Source: Synchiropus splendidus (lineage: Eukaryota; Chordata; Actinopteri; Syngnathiformes; Callionymidae). From it: 64,000 nt of DNA. A model generated the notes under the pieces. That model had not been told where the DNA came from and searched no databases. It worked only from the letters and a program-made list of their open reading frames with translations. How positions within the stretch are numbered: position 1 is the stretch's first letter; the number at the start of each line of letters is the position of its first letter. The translations under genes and the position numbers were made by a program. Positions 45,093 through 64,000 of this stretch are shown piece by piece. The stretch covers positions 15,161,563 through 15,225,562 of the forward strand of contig NC_071348.1 of assembly GCF_027744825.2 (NCBI RefSeq). Reading direction: 5' to 3'.

Positions 45093-45939
45093 GGAGAGTC
45101 TGACTCCAGGATTTACGACTGTTCATTCCAAAGCCCGTCATCTCAGAAAATATTAAAATAATGTATTTATGTCTAAATGTTACACATTGTTCCTTTAACA
45201 CAAGAAGATGCTATTTTAATTCTATTTAACAATTTTATATTTAGAATTTCTTTAAATTAATATTCTCCGTCTCCACTTTGGTGGAACTTAACAATGTGGG
45301 CTGAAGTCTCAGAAATTTTCGATGTAAAGATTGACAGTATTCATACACTGTATCAATTCACGATACAAACATGAAATGTCCTATTTTATGTCACGCAAAC
45401 TCTATACATTTTTTTCTTTTTTTTTCTTTCAAATTCCCGTGAATGTTTGACTGAACAAGGTTCCCTCACCATGTCTAATAAGAACCAGATGTTATCAGTG
45501 GGTGTGGGAAAGAATGCAAATACACACTGTGAGAAAATGATCACGTGTTAGGTTAACATGTGGTGTGGAAGCTTGAGCTAGGATTTTGTGTGAAAATGGT
45601 GTCAGTCAGAAGCAAATTCTATTTTTATTGATATATTCTTTCTCAAGATCAGAAATGCATTTTTCATCATTTGTACATTTTTTTGCAACACGTCTTTATT
45701 GAATTTTCTAACATAGTAGCGAAATCAATCAAAAATAGTTAAAACAAAACAAAAAATAAAGAATTAAAGAATAAATGAATAAAAATAAATACGATAAATG
45801 AAAAAACAAACACACTTAACAAAACAATAAATTGTGCACTTATAAAAACGAAAAGGGTATACACTTTTGACTCAGTATGTGTCCTCTTCCATCTACAGAT
45901 TTTCATCCACTCTTTTGCTCTGGTCCAATTGGAACATTT

Positions 45940-48260
45940 CATTCCCTAAAATATCTCAGGAAGGGATTCCACGCTTTTTCAAATTCTTCCATCTAGTCTT
46001 TGAGCATATATGTGATCTTTTCCATTGGTAAAAGTAAGTCAGTCCTTGTAACCACTGATTAATGCCCGGTCCTATCATGCTTTTCCAAGTCATCCCTATA
46101 CATCTCTTGGCTTGTAAAAAAAAACATGTTCATGAAGTAAATTTCACATTTTCTTAATTCACAAGTACCTGGATAAACACCCAATACACAAAGCTTGGGT
46201 CACATTTTTCCAAAAATTCTGCACCTTCACACATTCCCAAATGCAGTGATAAAAATAACCTTTTTCTTTTTGACAACCGTAACACAAATCAGGTATATTT
46301 GGATTGAATTTGTTCAGTTTTTCTGGCGTTATATAAATTCTCATTAGCCACTTATATTGCATAATTTTAAGACTTGTATTATCCGATTGTTTTTGAGCGG
46401 CTTCACGTATTCTTTCCCAGTCATCAGCAGAAACATCGGCATTCCATGCTTTCAATTTCGTTTCTCATGTTTCAGAAGAAAAACAATTTAATATGTTATA
46501 TATTTGTAAGATGTTTCCTGGTCTTAGATGGATCTTTAACCAGCATTTTTTCAATTGTGGGAAATTCTGGTTTATTAGTTCCCCCTCCACTGCTTCTGCT
46601 GAAGCTTATAAACGTGTTTATGGGGAATGCTGTGTCTAGTTACTAGTTCCTCAAATGTTTTTATGTGACCTGTTGAAAATAAGTTCTTGATCTTGTCATG
46701 GCTCTTCCTGCCATGTTTTTATTTTCGTCACTTACTTCCTGCTCCTGTGTGTCTTTGTCTCTCTTGACAGTGTTGGGCGGCGATCGGCAACGGCAATCAA
46801 TTTTCACTGATGCAGCGCCAGATCGTGAATGTTTCTACATCATGGTATGCTTTAGACTTTTTACAAGTGATGGGTAAATGAGGCATCATAAAGCGTTTCG
46901 ACACAATGACACACTGTGCTCAGGTGTCCCAATTTCTTTGCAGGAATTGTGGATAATATTTTTAAATCACTGTTTAAGAGACTTATTGATCTAAGGTTTT
47001 TACATTTGTCATTACTTTTCCCAGGTTTAGGCAAAAGAGTTGTCAATGCTCCTCTTATTGTTGGTGGAAGAATACCTGTTTCAAAAGACTCCATCGGCAG
47101 GGTTTTTAATTTGTTTTCAATTTTTTTTATAAAAATCATTGGGTAAACCATCAGGGAGAGGCGATTTGCCAGATGGCCTATTTTTGATGGTAGCACTATT
47201 TTTTTCTTGTGTTAAATCTGCTCCCAATAGCTCACTTTCCTCTTCAGAGATTTTGGGAAGTTCCAAATTGTTAAGTAGAATGTTTGTATCGGTTCATTCT
47301 GCATCAGTCTCAGAACAATAGAGGCCTTCATATAGTAAGTTTGAAATACAAGATGAATTTTATCAGGATCAATAGTTGACAACTCACTTTGCAATTTTAA
47401 AGAGGTGATGGCGCCATGCCAATAAGGAGTGGCCTTTTCTCCCTGGTCAAAAAAGGTCTGTTTCAGTCCTAATAAGTTATGTGCGGCTTTTGACTTGGGT
47501 ATTTCATTGTATTGCGTTCTAAATGTTAGGACTTCCTGATGTAATCTGGGACAGATATTTTGATAATATTGTGTTTCTAATGATTTTATCTTTGCTTCTA
47601 ACATTAGTCATGTATGTTTTTTTTTTTTTTTTAGATTTTGTATTTGTGTAACTAATGATTTGACCTCTAATAAAGGCTTTAAAAGCTTCCCATCGCATAA
47701 AGGCAAATGTGTCATTCAAATTTACTGTGGAAAACAAATCAGAGTCTTGGTCTGAAATAAGAATAATTAAAATTTTTGAAAGTAAACTTGCTGATACTAA
47801 AGCATAACCGATTCTTGAATATGATTTATGTGTGTCAGAGAAACATGAATAGACCACCGCATCAGGAGTCATATCTCTCCATCTCTCCGAATGTCTCATA
47901 AAATTGGTGAATTCATGAATTGTTGCAGCTTGATTGCTTTTAGTGTGAGATAGATCCCTCCCTCGCCTATTATGATATATTGATATATATTTTAGGGATG
48001 ACAGATTCAGAAAGAAGCTATTGAAAAACATGGGGTCGCCATGATTTGGAGCATAGATGTTGACTGAATTGAGAAGTTTGCTTAGTAGTGTTCCCTGTGT
48101 TATGAAATATCTGCCAGCTTTATCTGGAAATACTTTTATAACACTGATGGGGACAGATTTATGGATAAGTGTCATTACACTCCTGGCTCGTGTATTGAAT
48201 GGTGCAGAAAAAACATTGCTCTGCCATCTACAGTTTATTTTGAGCTCGTCATTTTTTGTC
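45940..48260 (-). mobile_element. L1-like non-LTR retrotransposon, rearranged ORF2
   Basis: From 48260 downward the minus strand carries an AP-endonuclease piece (WQSNVFSAPFNTRARSVMTL, then VNIYAPNHGDPMFFNSFF), a middle ORF2 segment (LLGLKQTFFDQGEKATPYW), and an RT N-terminal block ([34 protein letters not shown]). After a break at 46680-46860 comes the post-RT C-terminal region (SLKIMQYKWLMRIYITPEKL, CYGCQKEKGYFYHCIWEC). The catalytic RT core is missing and stops and frameshifts are frequent. An A/T-rich zone near 45690-45790 may mark the 3' end. Confidence 0.75.
46680..46860 (+). repeat. Repeat-family fragment lying inside the L1-like element
   Basis: GCAGCGCCAGATCGTGAATG (about 46812) plus TTCT...TGGTATGCT, and upstream TCCTGTGTGTCTTTGTCTCT...TTGACAG, match GCAGCGCCAGATCGTGAACG...GTGGTATGCT and TTCCTGTGTGTGTTTCTGCC...TTGACAG at 32774-32920. 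The block separates two ORF2 segments of the L1-like copy. Confidence 0.5.
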
Positions 48261-48959
48261 ATTCGTGTCTCTTGTAAAAAAAAAAGTAGATTTTTTGAAA
48301 ATTGAAATTTTTTTCAATCCTATTACTTGTTTAATCTTAGTTTTTTTGCAGCCCTCTTTAATTTCTGTGTTACACATGAGGTACCTTTTCCTTGTAATAA
48401 TGTATAGCAAGAAACAGCAAGCGCACAATAAAACATTGGACAATAAAGAAAGTGTAACCACAAAATAGAACCAAACGACCCTCTGAATATCGTTCTCCCC
48501 CCCGCCCCCCCTTTTCTCTTCCCTGTTCCAAAAGAGGGGCTTCCCATAAGAAGGTGGTGGTCTGGACACAAACCCAAGTCTTGAGGGTGGGGGTGCAGAC
48601 AGATGGCAGAACTCAGGCAGTATTAAAGACACTGAGCGGAGTGCGCTGCCCCCTGTTGGCAGCTACCATAGCAAATAAAGAAACTGAGCATCTCAAATCT
48701 CTCACCCTCCTCCAGTGTTTTCACTGGATTAGGAATGTGTAGAGAAGCCTGTGAGGCATCTTCATGTGGAGGTGGCATGAAGGCTCTCAGTGTAATAACA
48801 GGGGGAGGTCAGAGGGTGACAGAGGAGCAGTCGATACCAAAGGAAATACAGTCTGGGTTAACAGCCTAAATGCATTATTATTGTGAGGCATAATAATATC
48901 AGTAATGTTCTTCCCGTCATGCCATAGTTTCCCATGTAATTGATCAATTTGGATTGTGC

Positions 48960-49071
48960 ATGTGTGTTTGTTATCTGCCACCTTTTTAGTTCATTCCTCA
49001 TTTTGTTTTCTGTATTACGGTGTTTGCTGCTTGTGAGTGTTTTTGCTACTCATTTTTTGTTTTGGTATTGA

Positions 49072-49111
<40 letters not shown>

Positions 49112-49480
49112 TATTTCTACTGATAACTGTGCGCTGTGAGGACTGCAATTTCATTTGTACTGGATGTCTTGCATTTAGTATTCATGTCAATAAAGTTGAC
49201 TTGAACTTCTCTAGTTTGTTGTGTGTAATTCCACCACTGAGCGCTTTTTCTTCTTTGGGCCTTGTGAGTTTTCTCGCTGTTATTTAAGGCTTGACTTTGA
49301 TTCACCTCTTTTCTGTTTCAGGTTTTTCCCCGTCCCTGTGTGTTGTTTCCTCACTCCGAGTTTTGGTGGCAACACCTTTTTTCCTGTTTGTGTTTTGAGC
49401 TTTGTGTATATGTATTAAAATCTCTGTTAAGCTTACTCTCGTTGTTACGAGTCTTCTGTTCACATGACATTTTGGTGCAT
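48960..49480 (+). repeat. Interspersed repeat of unknown class, copy 2
   Basis: This is the second long copy of the family at 37225-37830, with the same order of blocks: CTTTTTAGTTCATTCCTCATT, GAGCGCTTTTTCTTCTTTGG, AAGGCTTGACTTTG, CAGGTTTTTCCCCGTCCCTG, GAGTTTTGGTGGCAACACC and GAGTCTTCTGTTCAC. A (AT)n/T tract (about 49070-49112) interrupts it. Confidence 0.65.
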
Positions 49481-51379
49481 TTGCCTACTGCCATAAGCAG
49501 TATAGGGTTATTACTTCTTATTATCAGTTCATGTTTTTTTTGAGAGCCGCGAGGCAGAGCCGCGGGCTGCTCAGTGAACAGTGTGTTAAATATTTGTATT
49601 TCTGTTGTGTTCTTATTTTGCGTAGCACCTGTGAGTCATTTGACTGCTACATCTGGATTTTCAGATATTAAAATTTGGCGTTGATATTACTTACAATTTG
49701 TATGACTGAATATGTCATGCTGTTGGACATGGGCATGACAGTAGTTTAACAAGGCATGAAAAAGCATTAAATGAAATTTACTGACACCTCAGAAACCCTG
49801 TTATCAGATTGCGGATTTCAATTCACTGTCAGAGTAGGCAGCGCTATGCGTGTGCTTTACGTACACACATGACACATGACACACTTTAATTGAGATCCAA
49901 ACAATGACAAACACTGAACAAAGTAATGTCCTATGTTGATGGCTGGTCTGATCAAACGCAGATGATACATCTGAACACTCTGTAAACTGAATCGATCAAT
50001 CTAACATTAAGACCAGCAACCGTCCATCCTCATGAGACGTCACATTATCTGTTGACTAGATTTCAGATCAGGGAAAATTTTTATTGATCAATCACTTCAA
50101 AACAGAGCAGGAACTGGCACAATCTGCATCTTACTGCGTCTTGCAGTGGATGACATCAAAATTTGAAAAATATACATGAATATTTAATCGTTACTCTTTT
50201 TTTCCTACAAGACCTACAGTGTTAGATGCCATTCATCCACCCCTAGGTAGCCAGACAATTCAATTCAATTGTAATTGTTGTTTACCATACTTAATTTGTT
50301 GTCAACATATTATATATTGATATATTACTCACTGACAATGTGGAAGTTTGGGATGTGTAGACTTTTATCCAGACACTGTAAATACAAAATTTGGGGGTCT
50401 CCAAGTCACTGAAGACCTAACATTTCACCTCTGCTCAGGAGTCTGGACTTCTTACAGTATGTCTTCAACAACAAGTTCTACAAAAGTTTACAACATTGAT
50501 TTACAGATTACATGCAAGGCAGTTTTACCGGACTGGGGGCTCGCTCCTCACGTTAATGATTAGGGAAAAGAATGCAGGGGCAGTCGCTGGCACTTGTGTC
50601 ACAGAGTCCTACACGTAACCTCAATCGGGCTGTTTTTGCTATTTTCTTGTCATCCTGGTCCTTGTTTTTCCACTTTCGTAACGAAATCTCACATACATAT
50701 GGAGTAACTGCACATCAAAATACAATTTTAAATGTTGTTAATCTTAGGGCAATAACAATATTAAGTGAAAGTTTGCAAAATGGCTATCTCACTCAAAACG
50801 CTCCTCCAAACTTAAAGAGGCACAAACATGGGACAATGAGCTGTACCTGAGAGTCCATTCCAGTTTCAATGGATGTCAATCACCAAAGTGTTTAAATGAA
50901 CTCGTTTTTTATAATAAGTTCATTTAATAGAGCTATTAGCTTTAGGCTTGGTGAAATGCTAGTAGCTGTATTTAAACATGCAAGTTGCTGTGACGGCGAA
51001 ATCATGTGGTTCCACACAAATTCCAATGCTGAATGATTGCTGTCACCAGGTGCGGTGAAGATGACCCAGGCACCTGGGTGAAGTCGAATGCACCCACCGT
51101 TTCAAGTCGCGATGTCAGGATTTTTGTTGCCGATCACCGATACCTGTCACCTGGATTGACTATGAATTTGTAATCAAAATGATGAGACCTTCTGAGTACA
51201 TTATGTGGAAAAAAATGAACCACTAAGTCATCTTAATTCAGACACATTTCATATACCTCTCAAAGGAGGAAAAAATAGAAGGAAAAACCTTGCAGAATGC
51301 AGCTGTTCTGTCAAAAGGACAACTGAAAAATGTTTAATTCGTTGTGAGATGGCGCAGATTGGTGAAACTCAAAAGACTC

Positions 51380-51381
<2 letters not shown>

Positions 51382-51437
<56 letters not shown>
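51382..51437. repeat. (TA)n followed by oligo(T)
   Basis: A pure TA tract of about 38 bases runs into 17 T residues. Confidence 0.95.
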
Positions 51438-52148
51438 AATTTATTTATTTATTTATTTTTTCATACTGGCCGCATGTAGCGGGACTCCAAGACAGAGAGC
51501 TCTGTATTTCTGAGAGTTTCCGCTCCAGATGTTTTCAAAAGTTTCAGACTGAGGTGGCTAACTAACGCTGCACCCGACTTATTTCTTGGGCAATTTGCTT
51601 TGCGTTCCAAATGTCACAGTCGGACCGGTGGGTGTTGCTATACGGTACCTGCACAGCCTGCTGCTGTGGCACCAGCGGTCTCACTTTCACCAGCCCCGAA
51701 AACTCTCCGTGCTCCGTCAAGCGTTGGTGCTTTAAATGGCATATTTAATTTTAACATGCTTCCCTGCACAGCATTTTCCCTTGTATGTGCTGCAGGTTGC
51801 AAACTTTAAGTGACTGACTGAAAGAACCTTCATAGCAGACTTGCTGCTGGGGATGAGTCGGGATGAGCGGACGCATCACAACCAGCAGGGCTTCAACAGA
51901 GCACCAGCTGTCACAAGTGGTTATTGTGATCGGCAGTGACAGGTAGTGATCGGCATTCACAGATCCCGCTGAAATCGGCTGATCATGATCGCTGACTAAT
52001 CGAAGGGGGATCCCTCAATGAATGAATATTTATTTCAATTCCTCGTTAAAGATACATACCAAGTCTTTCATAATCAACTGGACCACAGAGACGAACAGTT
52101 CTTATCATTTCTTCCCCTTTTTTTCCCAAACATCTCTCTGATTGCAGT

Positions 52149-53372
52149 CTATTTTGAATTTGAGCAGACACAGTCAGTTTTGAGCTGATTTTTAAGGTTT
52201 TCCACATATGATGGACTGACTGGTAGATTTCTCATAATGCAGTCTACATATATGTTAGTGTTTTCTATCAGTTCTTCGTCATCTGAACTCATGAGTGCCT
52301 TCCCTGGCGAACGTGACAGTGCATCTGCTGTATGAAGTGACTGCCCTGGCACATGCACTATTGAGTACGAGTAGCGCATAAGTCTCATCCTGAACCGTTG
52401 AACTCTTGGTGGCAGCAGATCCAGTGCTTGTGCTCCGAGGAGAGAAAGAAGGGGTTTACGGTCAGTCTCGAGACAAATGTGCTTACCTAAAAGAAAGTCT
52501 CTAAACCGCTCGCACGCCCATGTGAGAGCTAAAGCCTCCTTTTCAAGCTGTGCGTAGCGTTGCTCGGTTGGAGAGAGAGATCTGGATGCATAACACACTG
52601 GCCGCCAATCATCCTGATGTCTTTGGAGAACAACACCTCCCAAACCATATGATGATGCATCAGCTGATACTTTAATGTCTCTGTGCGGATCATACATGGC
52701 CAGTACCGGAGGAGAGATCAGAGCTCTCTTCAGTTCTTTAAATGCCAACTCTTGGTCTGCACCCCATATCCAACAGTTCTTCTTGGAGAGAAGATCACGC
52801 AGAGCTTTGTCCTTTTCTGCTAGTTGAGGGATGAATTTTCCCATCTGGTTGACCATGCCAAGAAAACTTCTCACCTCGCTTACAGTTTTAGGCTCCATTA
52901 TCTCTGTGATCGCAGCTGTTTTACTCGGGTCCAGACTGATACCTAATGCTGAGATGATGTGACCCAGGAAAAGCACCTGATTCTTGGAAAGCTCACACTT
53001 TTCCACGTTCAGAGTGATACCTGCCTTTTCCGCTCTTTGTAGCACAGTATGGAGACGGGTATCATGTTCCTCTTGGTCTTTGCCCCACACCAGCAGATCA
53101 TCCATGTGGCAAACAAAACCCTCTAAACCCTCTATGACTTCAGCCATCACTCGCTGAAAGTACTCAGGAGCTGAGTTAATGCCAAACGGAAGTCGGTTAA
53201 AGTGGTATCTCCCAAAGTGTGTTATGAATGTAATGTATTCAGCAGATTCTTCTGTTAAAGGAATCTGCCAAAATCCCATGTTAGCGTCCAACTTGCTGAA
53301 CACTTTTGCTCCAGCCAGCAAGACTTTGTTCGACTGATGGCAGAATGTATTTTTCACGGCAAACATACTCAT
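52149..53372 (-). pseudogene. Gypsy pol: reverse transcriptase and RNase H
   Basis: A 407-codon open frame starts within the RT fingers (FSKLDANMGFWQIPLTEESA). It contains FGRYHFNRLPFGINSAPEYF and the catalytic box FVCHMDDLLVWG, with HMDD in place of the usual Y/F-x-DD. The connection domain follows (SEVRSFLGMVNQMGKFIPQL), then RNase H starting KVSADASSYGLGGVVLQ with ETDRKPLLSLL and VPGQSLHTADALSR. It is the longest intact piece of the element. The frame ends before any integrase HHCC or D,D,E motif. Confidence 0.85.
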
Positions 53373-53874
53373 TCAGGCCGGTGTAGTCCACACACAGACG
53401 TAGTTTTTGAGTATTCTTCTTCGGTACCACCACCATGCCAGCACACCACTCAGTCGGCTTCTCCACACGACTGATGACACCAAGTTTCTCCATGCGTTGG
53501 AGCTCTTCTTTTACTTTTTCCACCAGTGGTAGAGGAATTCTCCTGGGAGCCGTCAGGGAGAATGGGACAGCATTTGGTTTTAGTTTTGTGTGGTATGCTC
53601 TTTTAATATTGCCCAACTCGCTGCATAACATGGGGTAGGTTGCTTTCAGATCGTCCATGGTTATACTGTTGACTCGCATGGTTAGACCAAGGGCAATAAT
53701 GGCTGGTAACCCAAGCAGGGGTGTGCTCAAATTTTTTACGATGTACACGTTCTCCGTGGTCTGCTTGGTCCCACACCCAAGCTGCAGTCTGATAAAGCCC
53801 ACAACCTCCAATGGAATCTTCCCTGGGCCTAACAATGGTTTCTCTGGTTTTCTGGAGAAATGGATGTTGGGCAC
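53281..53874 (-). pseudogene. Gypsy pol: RT N-terminal segment
   Basis: This frame covers the protease C-terminal part and the RT palm entry, including RRIPLPLVEKVKEELQRMEK, GVISRVEKPTEWCAGMVVVP and KKNTQKLRLCVDYTGLNEYV. It overlaps the next pol frame by about 90 bases in a different phase, showing that a frameshift separates them in this copy. Confidence 0.75.
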
Positions 53875-54165
53875 CAGAAAATATGTGCTTTAAATCCTCC
53901 TGCAACACGGCTGTTACATCTGTGCCAGTGTCAAGTTTGAATGACAGCGTTTTGTCCCTGACTACTATGTCAGCAGTCCATACAGTATACCCACTTGTCA
54001 CAGAGCCAAGAAAGAAACTTTTTGTCTCCTCCTCTTCGATACACTGGAGAGTCTTGCCTGTACGACAAACACGTTGATAGTGGCCCTTTTTCCCGCAAGA
54101 ATGGCACTTGGCATCATTAGCAGGGCACTCATGTTTCGGGTGAGGTTGCCCTCCACATTTGTGGC
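53874..54165 (-). pseudogene. Gypsy gag zinc knuckles and aspartic protease
   Basis: Two CX2CX4HX4C knuckles are encoded back to back (CHKCGGQPHPKHEC and CHSCGKKGHYQRVC). About 40 residues later the protease active-site region reads FKLDTGTDVTAVL, with DTG-Thr where DTG-Ala is usual. The frames are broken between these parts. Confidence 0.7.
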
Positions 54166-54437
54166 AGTGGGAGCTGTTGGCTTTTTCCCCCTTTTGCCAA
54201 AGCGTGGCTTGCCACTATCAAAGTGGCTGTTTCTTTGTCGTTCATTTTGTGACTTGCTCTTCTACATTCTGTCCACTGAACTCACATCAGTCTGCATCAC
54301 ACTGCCTGCCTCGTTCCTCAGTGTGTTTTGCTGCTTTCGAATCTCCTCAGACTGTCTTGCCATGTTGATGGGTTTTTCAAGGTCCAAATCTTTCTCCATC
54401 TGCATGCGTTCTGAAAGTCTCCTGTCAGCCAGTCCTA

Positions 54438-54923
54438 CTACGATCCTCTAATCAGTTCGTCATGCAGTGGTCCATAATTGCAGTACTCAGCCAATGCGTG
54501 TAAGGCAGTCACAAAAGAATCAACGGTCTCATTTGCTTCTTGTTTGCGCATATTAAATCGTGCACGTTCATAGACAATGTTCTTTTTGACGATGAAGACA
54601 TTTTGGAATCCCTCTTTCACTTTGGTGTATTCCGACTGATCGTCCTCACACCTCAAAACATCGTCTGCCTCGTCTCCCATACAATAAATCAAAGTATTCA
54701 CCTGGTTTTCCTCTGAACTGAATGACAGATAGCTTGCCTGGCGAAATCTTTCAAATCACCGAATCCATTTTGTCCACTCGTGCGGTTTGGAAAAGTCGAA
54801 GGGTTCCGGTGGCTGGATGCTAAACGTAGCACTGGGCGCACTAGCCATCATGCTCACTCCGAGCCGGCTCCACTCGTCTTCGCCGTCACACTCCATGCAG
54901 CTCCTTACTTTTCCTTCTTCCAT
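54438..54923 (-). pseudogene. Gypsy gag (capsid region), interrupted
   Basis: The frame opens at the ATG at 54923, 36 bases after the primer-binding site. It contains FSIQPPEPFDFSKPHEWTKW, typical of gypsy gag, then a TGA stop just after 54756. The continuation, in the same frame, includes NIVYERARFNMRKQEANETV and LHALAEYCNYGPLHDELIR before a frameshift near 54440. Confidence 0.65.
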
Positions 54924-54958
54924 GGTAGACGTTTGTCGTTCACTTTTCAGCAGCACAG

Positions 54959-54972
54959 CACTTCTGACACCA
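54959..54972 (-). other. Primer-binding site of the gypsy element
   Basis: Immediately after the LTR the minus strand reads TGGTGTCAGAAGTG. The TGG start and position are those of an LTR-element primer-binding site, TGG pairing with the CCA end of a tRNA. The particular tRNA was not determined. Confidence 0.65.
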
Positions 54973-55215
54973 TGTTGTGTTCTTTAATATTCCGGACAAT
55001 CGCGTGAGTCGACACTGTGAGCTTACGTGATTAAAACTTTATTGACAACATCGCTTCACCTCACGTGACTTAAACAGTCACGTCTCATTGGTCCAGATCA
55101 CTATCACCACACAGGCAACATTCAGCTTCGGTGGAGAAAAGTCACCGAAGCCAAATAGTGGCATGTGATGTGATCAAACACAGTGAACGATAATTTTCTC
55201 AGTTAATCGACAACA
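54973..55215 (-). repeat. 5' LTR of the gypsy element (243 bp)
   Basis: The LTR starts TGTTGTCGATT and ends AAAGAACACAACA, so it has TG...CA ends and a 6-bp inverted terminus (TGTTGT/ACAACA). It contains a polyadenylation signal (AATAAA, complement of 55038-55043). The PBS abuts it. No partner LTR is present in the window. Confidence 0.75.
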
Positions 55216-55748
55216 CAATGTAATAGAATGTGTTTTTAAAATATAAAACTGTGCCACAGAGTTTAAATTAACTCTATGAGACCACTGTCGAAATTCTGGC
55301 TACCCACTTCCCCATTCTTGAAGCCCAGAGAAAAATATGGCAAAACAATCCACCGACTCTGCGGCTCACTGCCCAGTCGGCTGGAGACTAAACAGGAGCG
55401 GTTCAACGCAAGTCAAAATTTATTTGACTTTCCAATCCATGCGTCACACATTTCCTCTTTATTTGATACTTTCTTTGTTGCCCATGGTATCAAGTATTTA
55501 GTGCGGCCAGTTCCGACCTTAATCATGGCGATGCTTCAGTGCCAAGTGTGATCCAAAATGTTAGCTTCATCCCAAAATTTTCTTTAACTTTATTCAATAA
55601 ACAAGAGCAAATGCGGTCCTGCAATAAAATAGTCCATAGTTTTATTGTGTTCATGTTGTAACAAAAAAAACCGACCAAGTATTTCATCAGATAAGTTGTT
55701 TTTCATACAAACAAACACAAATGTAATTTAGGAAAATATGTTTTTTAC

Positions 55749-55768
55749 AAAAAAAAAAAAAAAAAAGA
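55749..55768 (+). repeat. Oligo(A) tract
   Basis: About 18 consecutive A residues lie in the region upstream of frk. Confidence 0.9.
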
Positions 55769-55846
55769 CAAGAATGACAGACAAGAACACACGATTCTGT
55801 TTATACGTCCACAGGACGTCATAATGACCCACTGATAGTTTTGGCA

Positions 55847-55854
55847 TATAAATA
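55847..55854 (+). promoter_or_regulatory. Candidate TATA box of frk
   Basis: TATAAATA lies 237 bases upstream of the frk ATG in a locally GC-richer setting, with ACGTCATAATGACC-type sequence just before it. A second TATAAAA (about 56059) is too close to the ATG to serve unless the leader is very short. Usage is inferred. Confidence 0.35.
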
Positions 55855-56090
55855 GATCGTCCGTCTTACCGTAATACACCGTGCACCTAGCTCCTCTCGA
55901 ACACACCCACACTGATACTATGACGTAGCTGTGCCGCTCCTCATTCCTGAGCAGGTGCTCGTGATCATGTGGAACTTGAACCCAGAAGTGCTAGTTACTT
56001 GGACCTCGCTGCTGCTTTCCTGGTAAAATGATGATCTTCCTTGTTTCTACTCCTCGCATATAAAATGTTTCCCTGAGTCTGAAGAAAACC

Positions 56091-64000
<7,910 letters not shown>

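Larger units (their letters stand above)
52149..55215 (-). mobile_element. Ty3/gypsy LTR retrotransposon, 5' LTR to RNase H, 3'-truncated
   Basis: Read on the minus strand, the order is 5' LTR (55215-54973), primer-binding site, gag with two zinc knuckles, aspartic protease, reverse transcriptase and RNase H, ending at 52149. The integrase and 3' LTR are absent: no second LTR copy lies to the left, where sequence changes to unrelated AT-rich DNA. Gag and pol carry at least one in-frame stop (after 54756) and several frameshifts, so the copy is dead. The pol layout (protease-RT-RNase H) is that of Metaviridae-like elements common in fish. Confidence 0.85.
41349..56090. other. lama4-frk intergenic region, rich in degraded mobile elements
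   Basis: The two genes are divergent across 14.7 kb. The first about 1.6 kb (41349-43000) contains the lama4 promoter by position, with no decisive core motif seen. Then come DIRS, hAT, L1-like, repeat-family and gypsy sequences, listed separately. The stretches 49480-51370 and 51440-52140 contain AT-rich sequence and a few repeat-like words (GTGATCGGCAGTGACAGG near 51930) but no gene I can support. Confidence 0.6.

Overview
The window is vertebrate nuclear DNA, most likely from a teleost fish. It has short coding exons bounded by GT/AG introns, AT-rich introns with (TA)n microsatellites, and a mixed load of degraded elements typical of fish genomes: Ty3/gypsy with an LTR, DIRS-type recombinase, hAT, Tc1, L1-like and other non-LTR fragments. 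I saw no prokaryotic or viral gene organisation, no rRNA and no intact tRNA. Four conserved protein-coding genes are present. Their exons were joined by hand from reading frame, splice sites and similarity to family members I know.

Layout: (1) 106-193, minus strand, is the first coding exon of psmc6 (26S proteasome ATPase Rpt4), running off the left edge. (2) 2426-6304, plus strand, is a complete five-exon nus1 (Nogo-B receptor, cis-prenyltransferase subunit), divergent from psmc6 across about 2.2 kb. (3) 7984-41348, minus strand, is a complete lama4 (laminin alpha-4). I resolved 40 coding exons with consistent phases, 5715 coding bases and 1904 residues. The protein has a signal peptide, a short arm of laminin EGF-like (LE) modules, a coiled coil and five laminin G-like (LG) domains. 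nus1 and lama4 are convergent. (4) 41349-56090 is a 14.7-kb intergenic region crowded with mobile-element debris, ending in a 3'-truncated Ty3/gypsy element whose 5' LTR and primer-binding site are still readable. (5) 56091-64000, plus strand, is frk (Fyn-related Src-family kinase): SH3, SH2 and the N-lobe of the kinase domain, cut by the right edge.

In human the NUS1, LAMA4 and FRK orthologues all lie on 6q21-q22, which supports the assignments; PSMC6 lies on 14q22. The genes do not form a functional pathway: protein turnover, dolichol synthesis, basement membrane and tyrosine signalling are simply neighbours.

The points most worth a second look are two extra LE modules in the lama4 short arm, a 195-bp lama4 intron that is two-thirds uninterrupted (TA)n, a repeat family of unknown class in several copies (one inside an L1-like element), a foldback element in a lama4 intron, a tRNA-Ser-like fragment, and an unrecognised acidic reading frame in a lama4 intron. 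I did not find a convincing new biological system.
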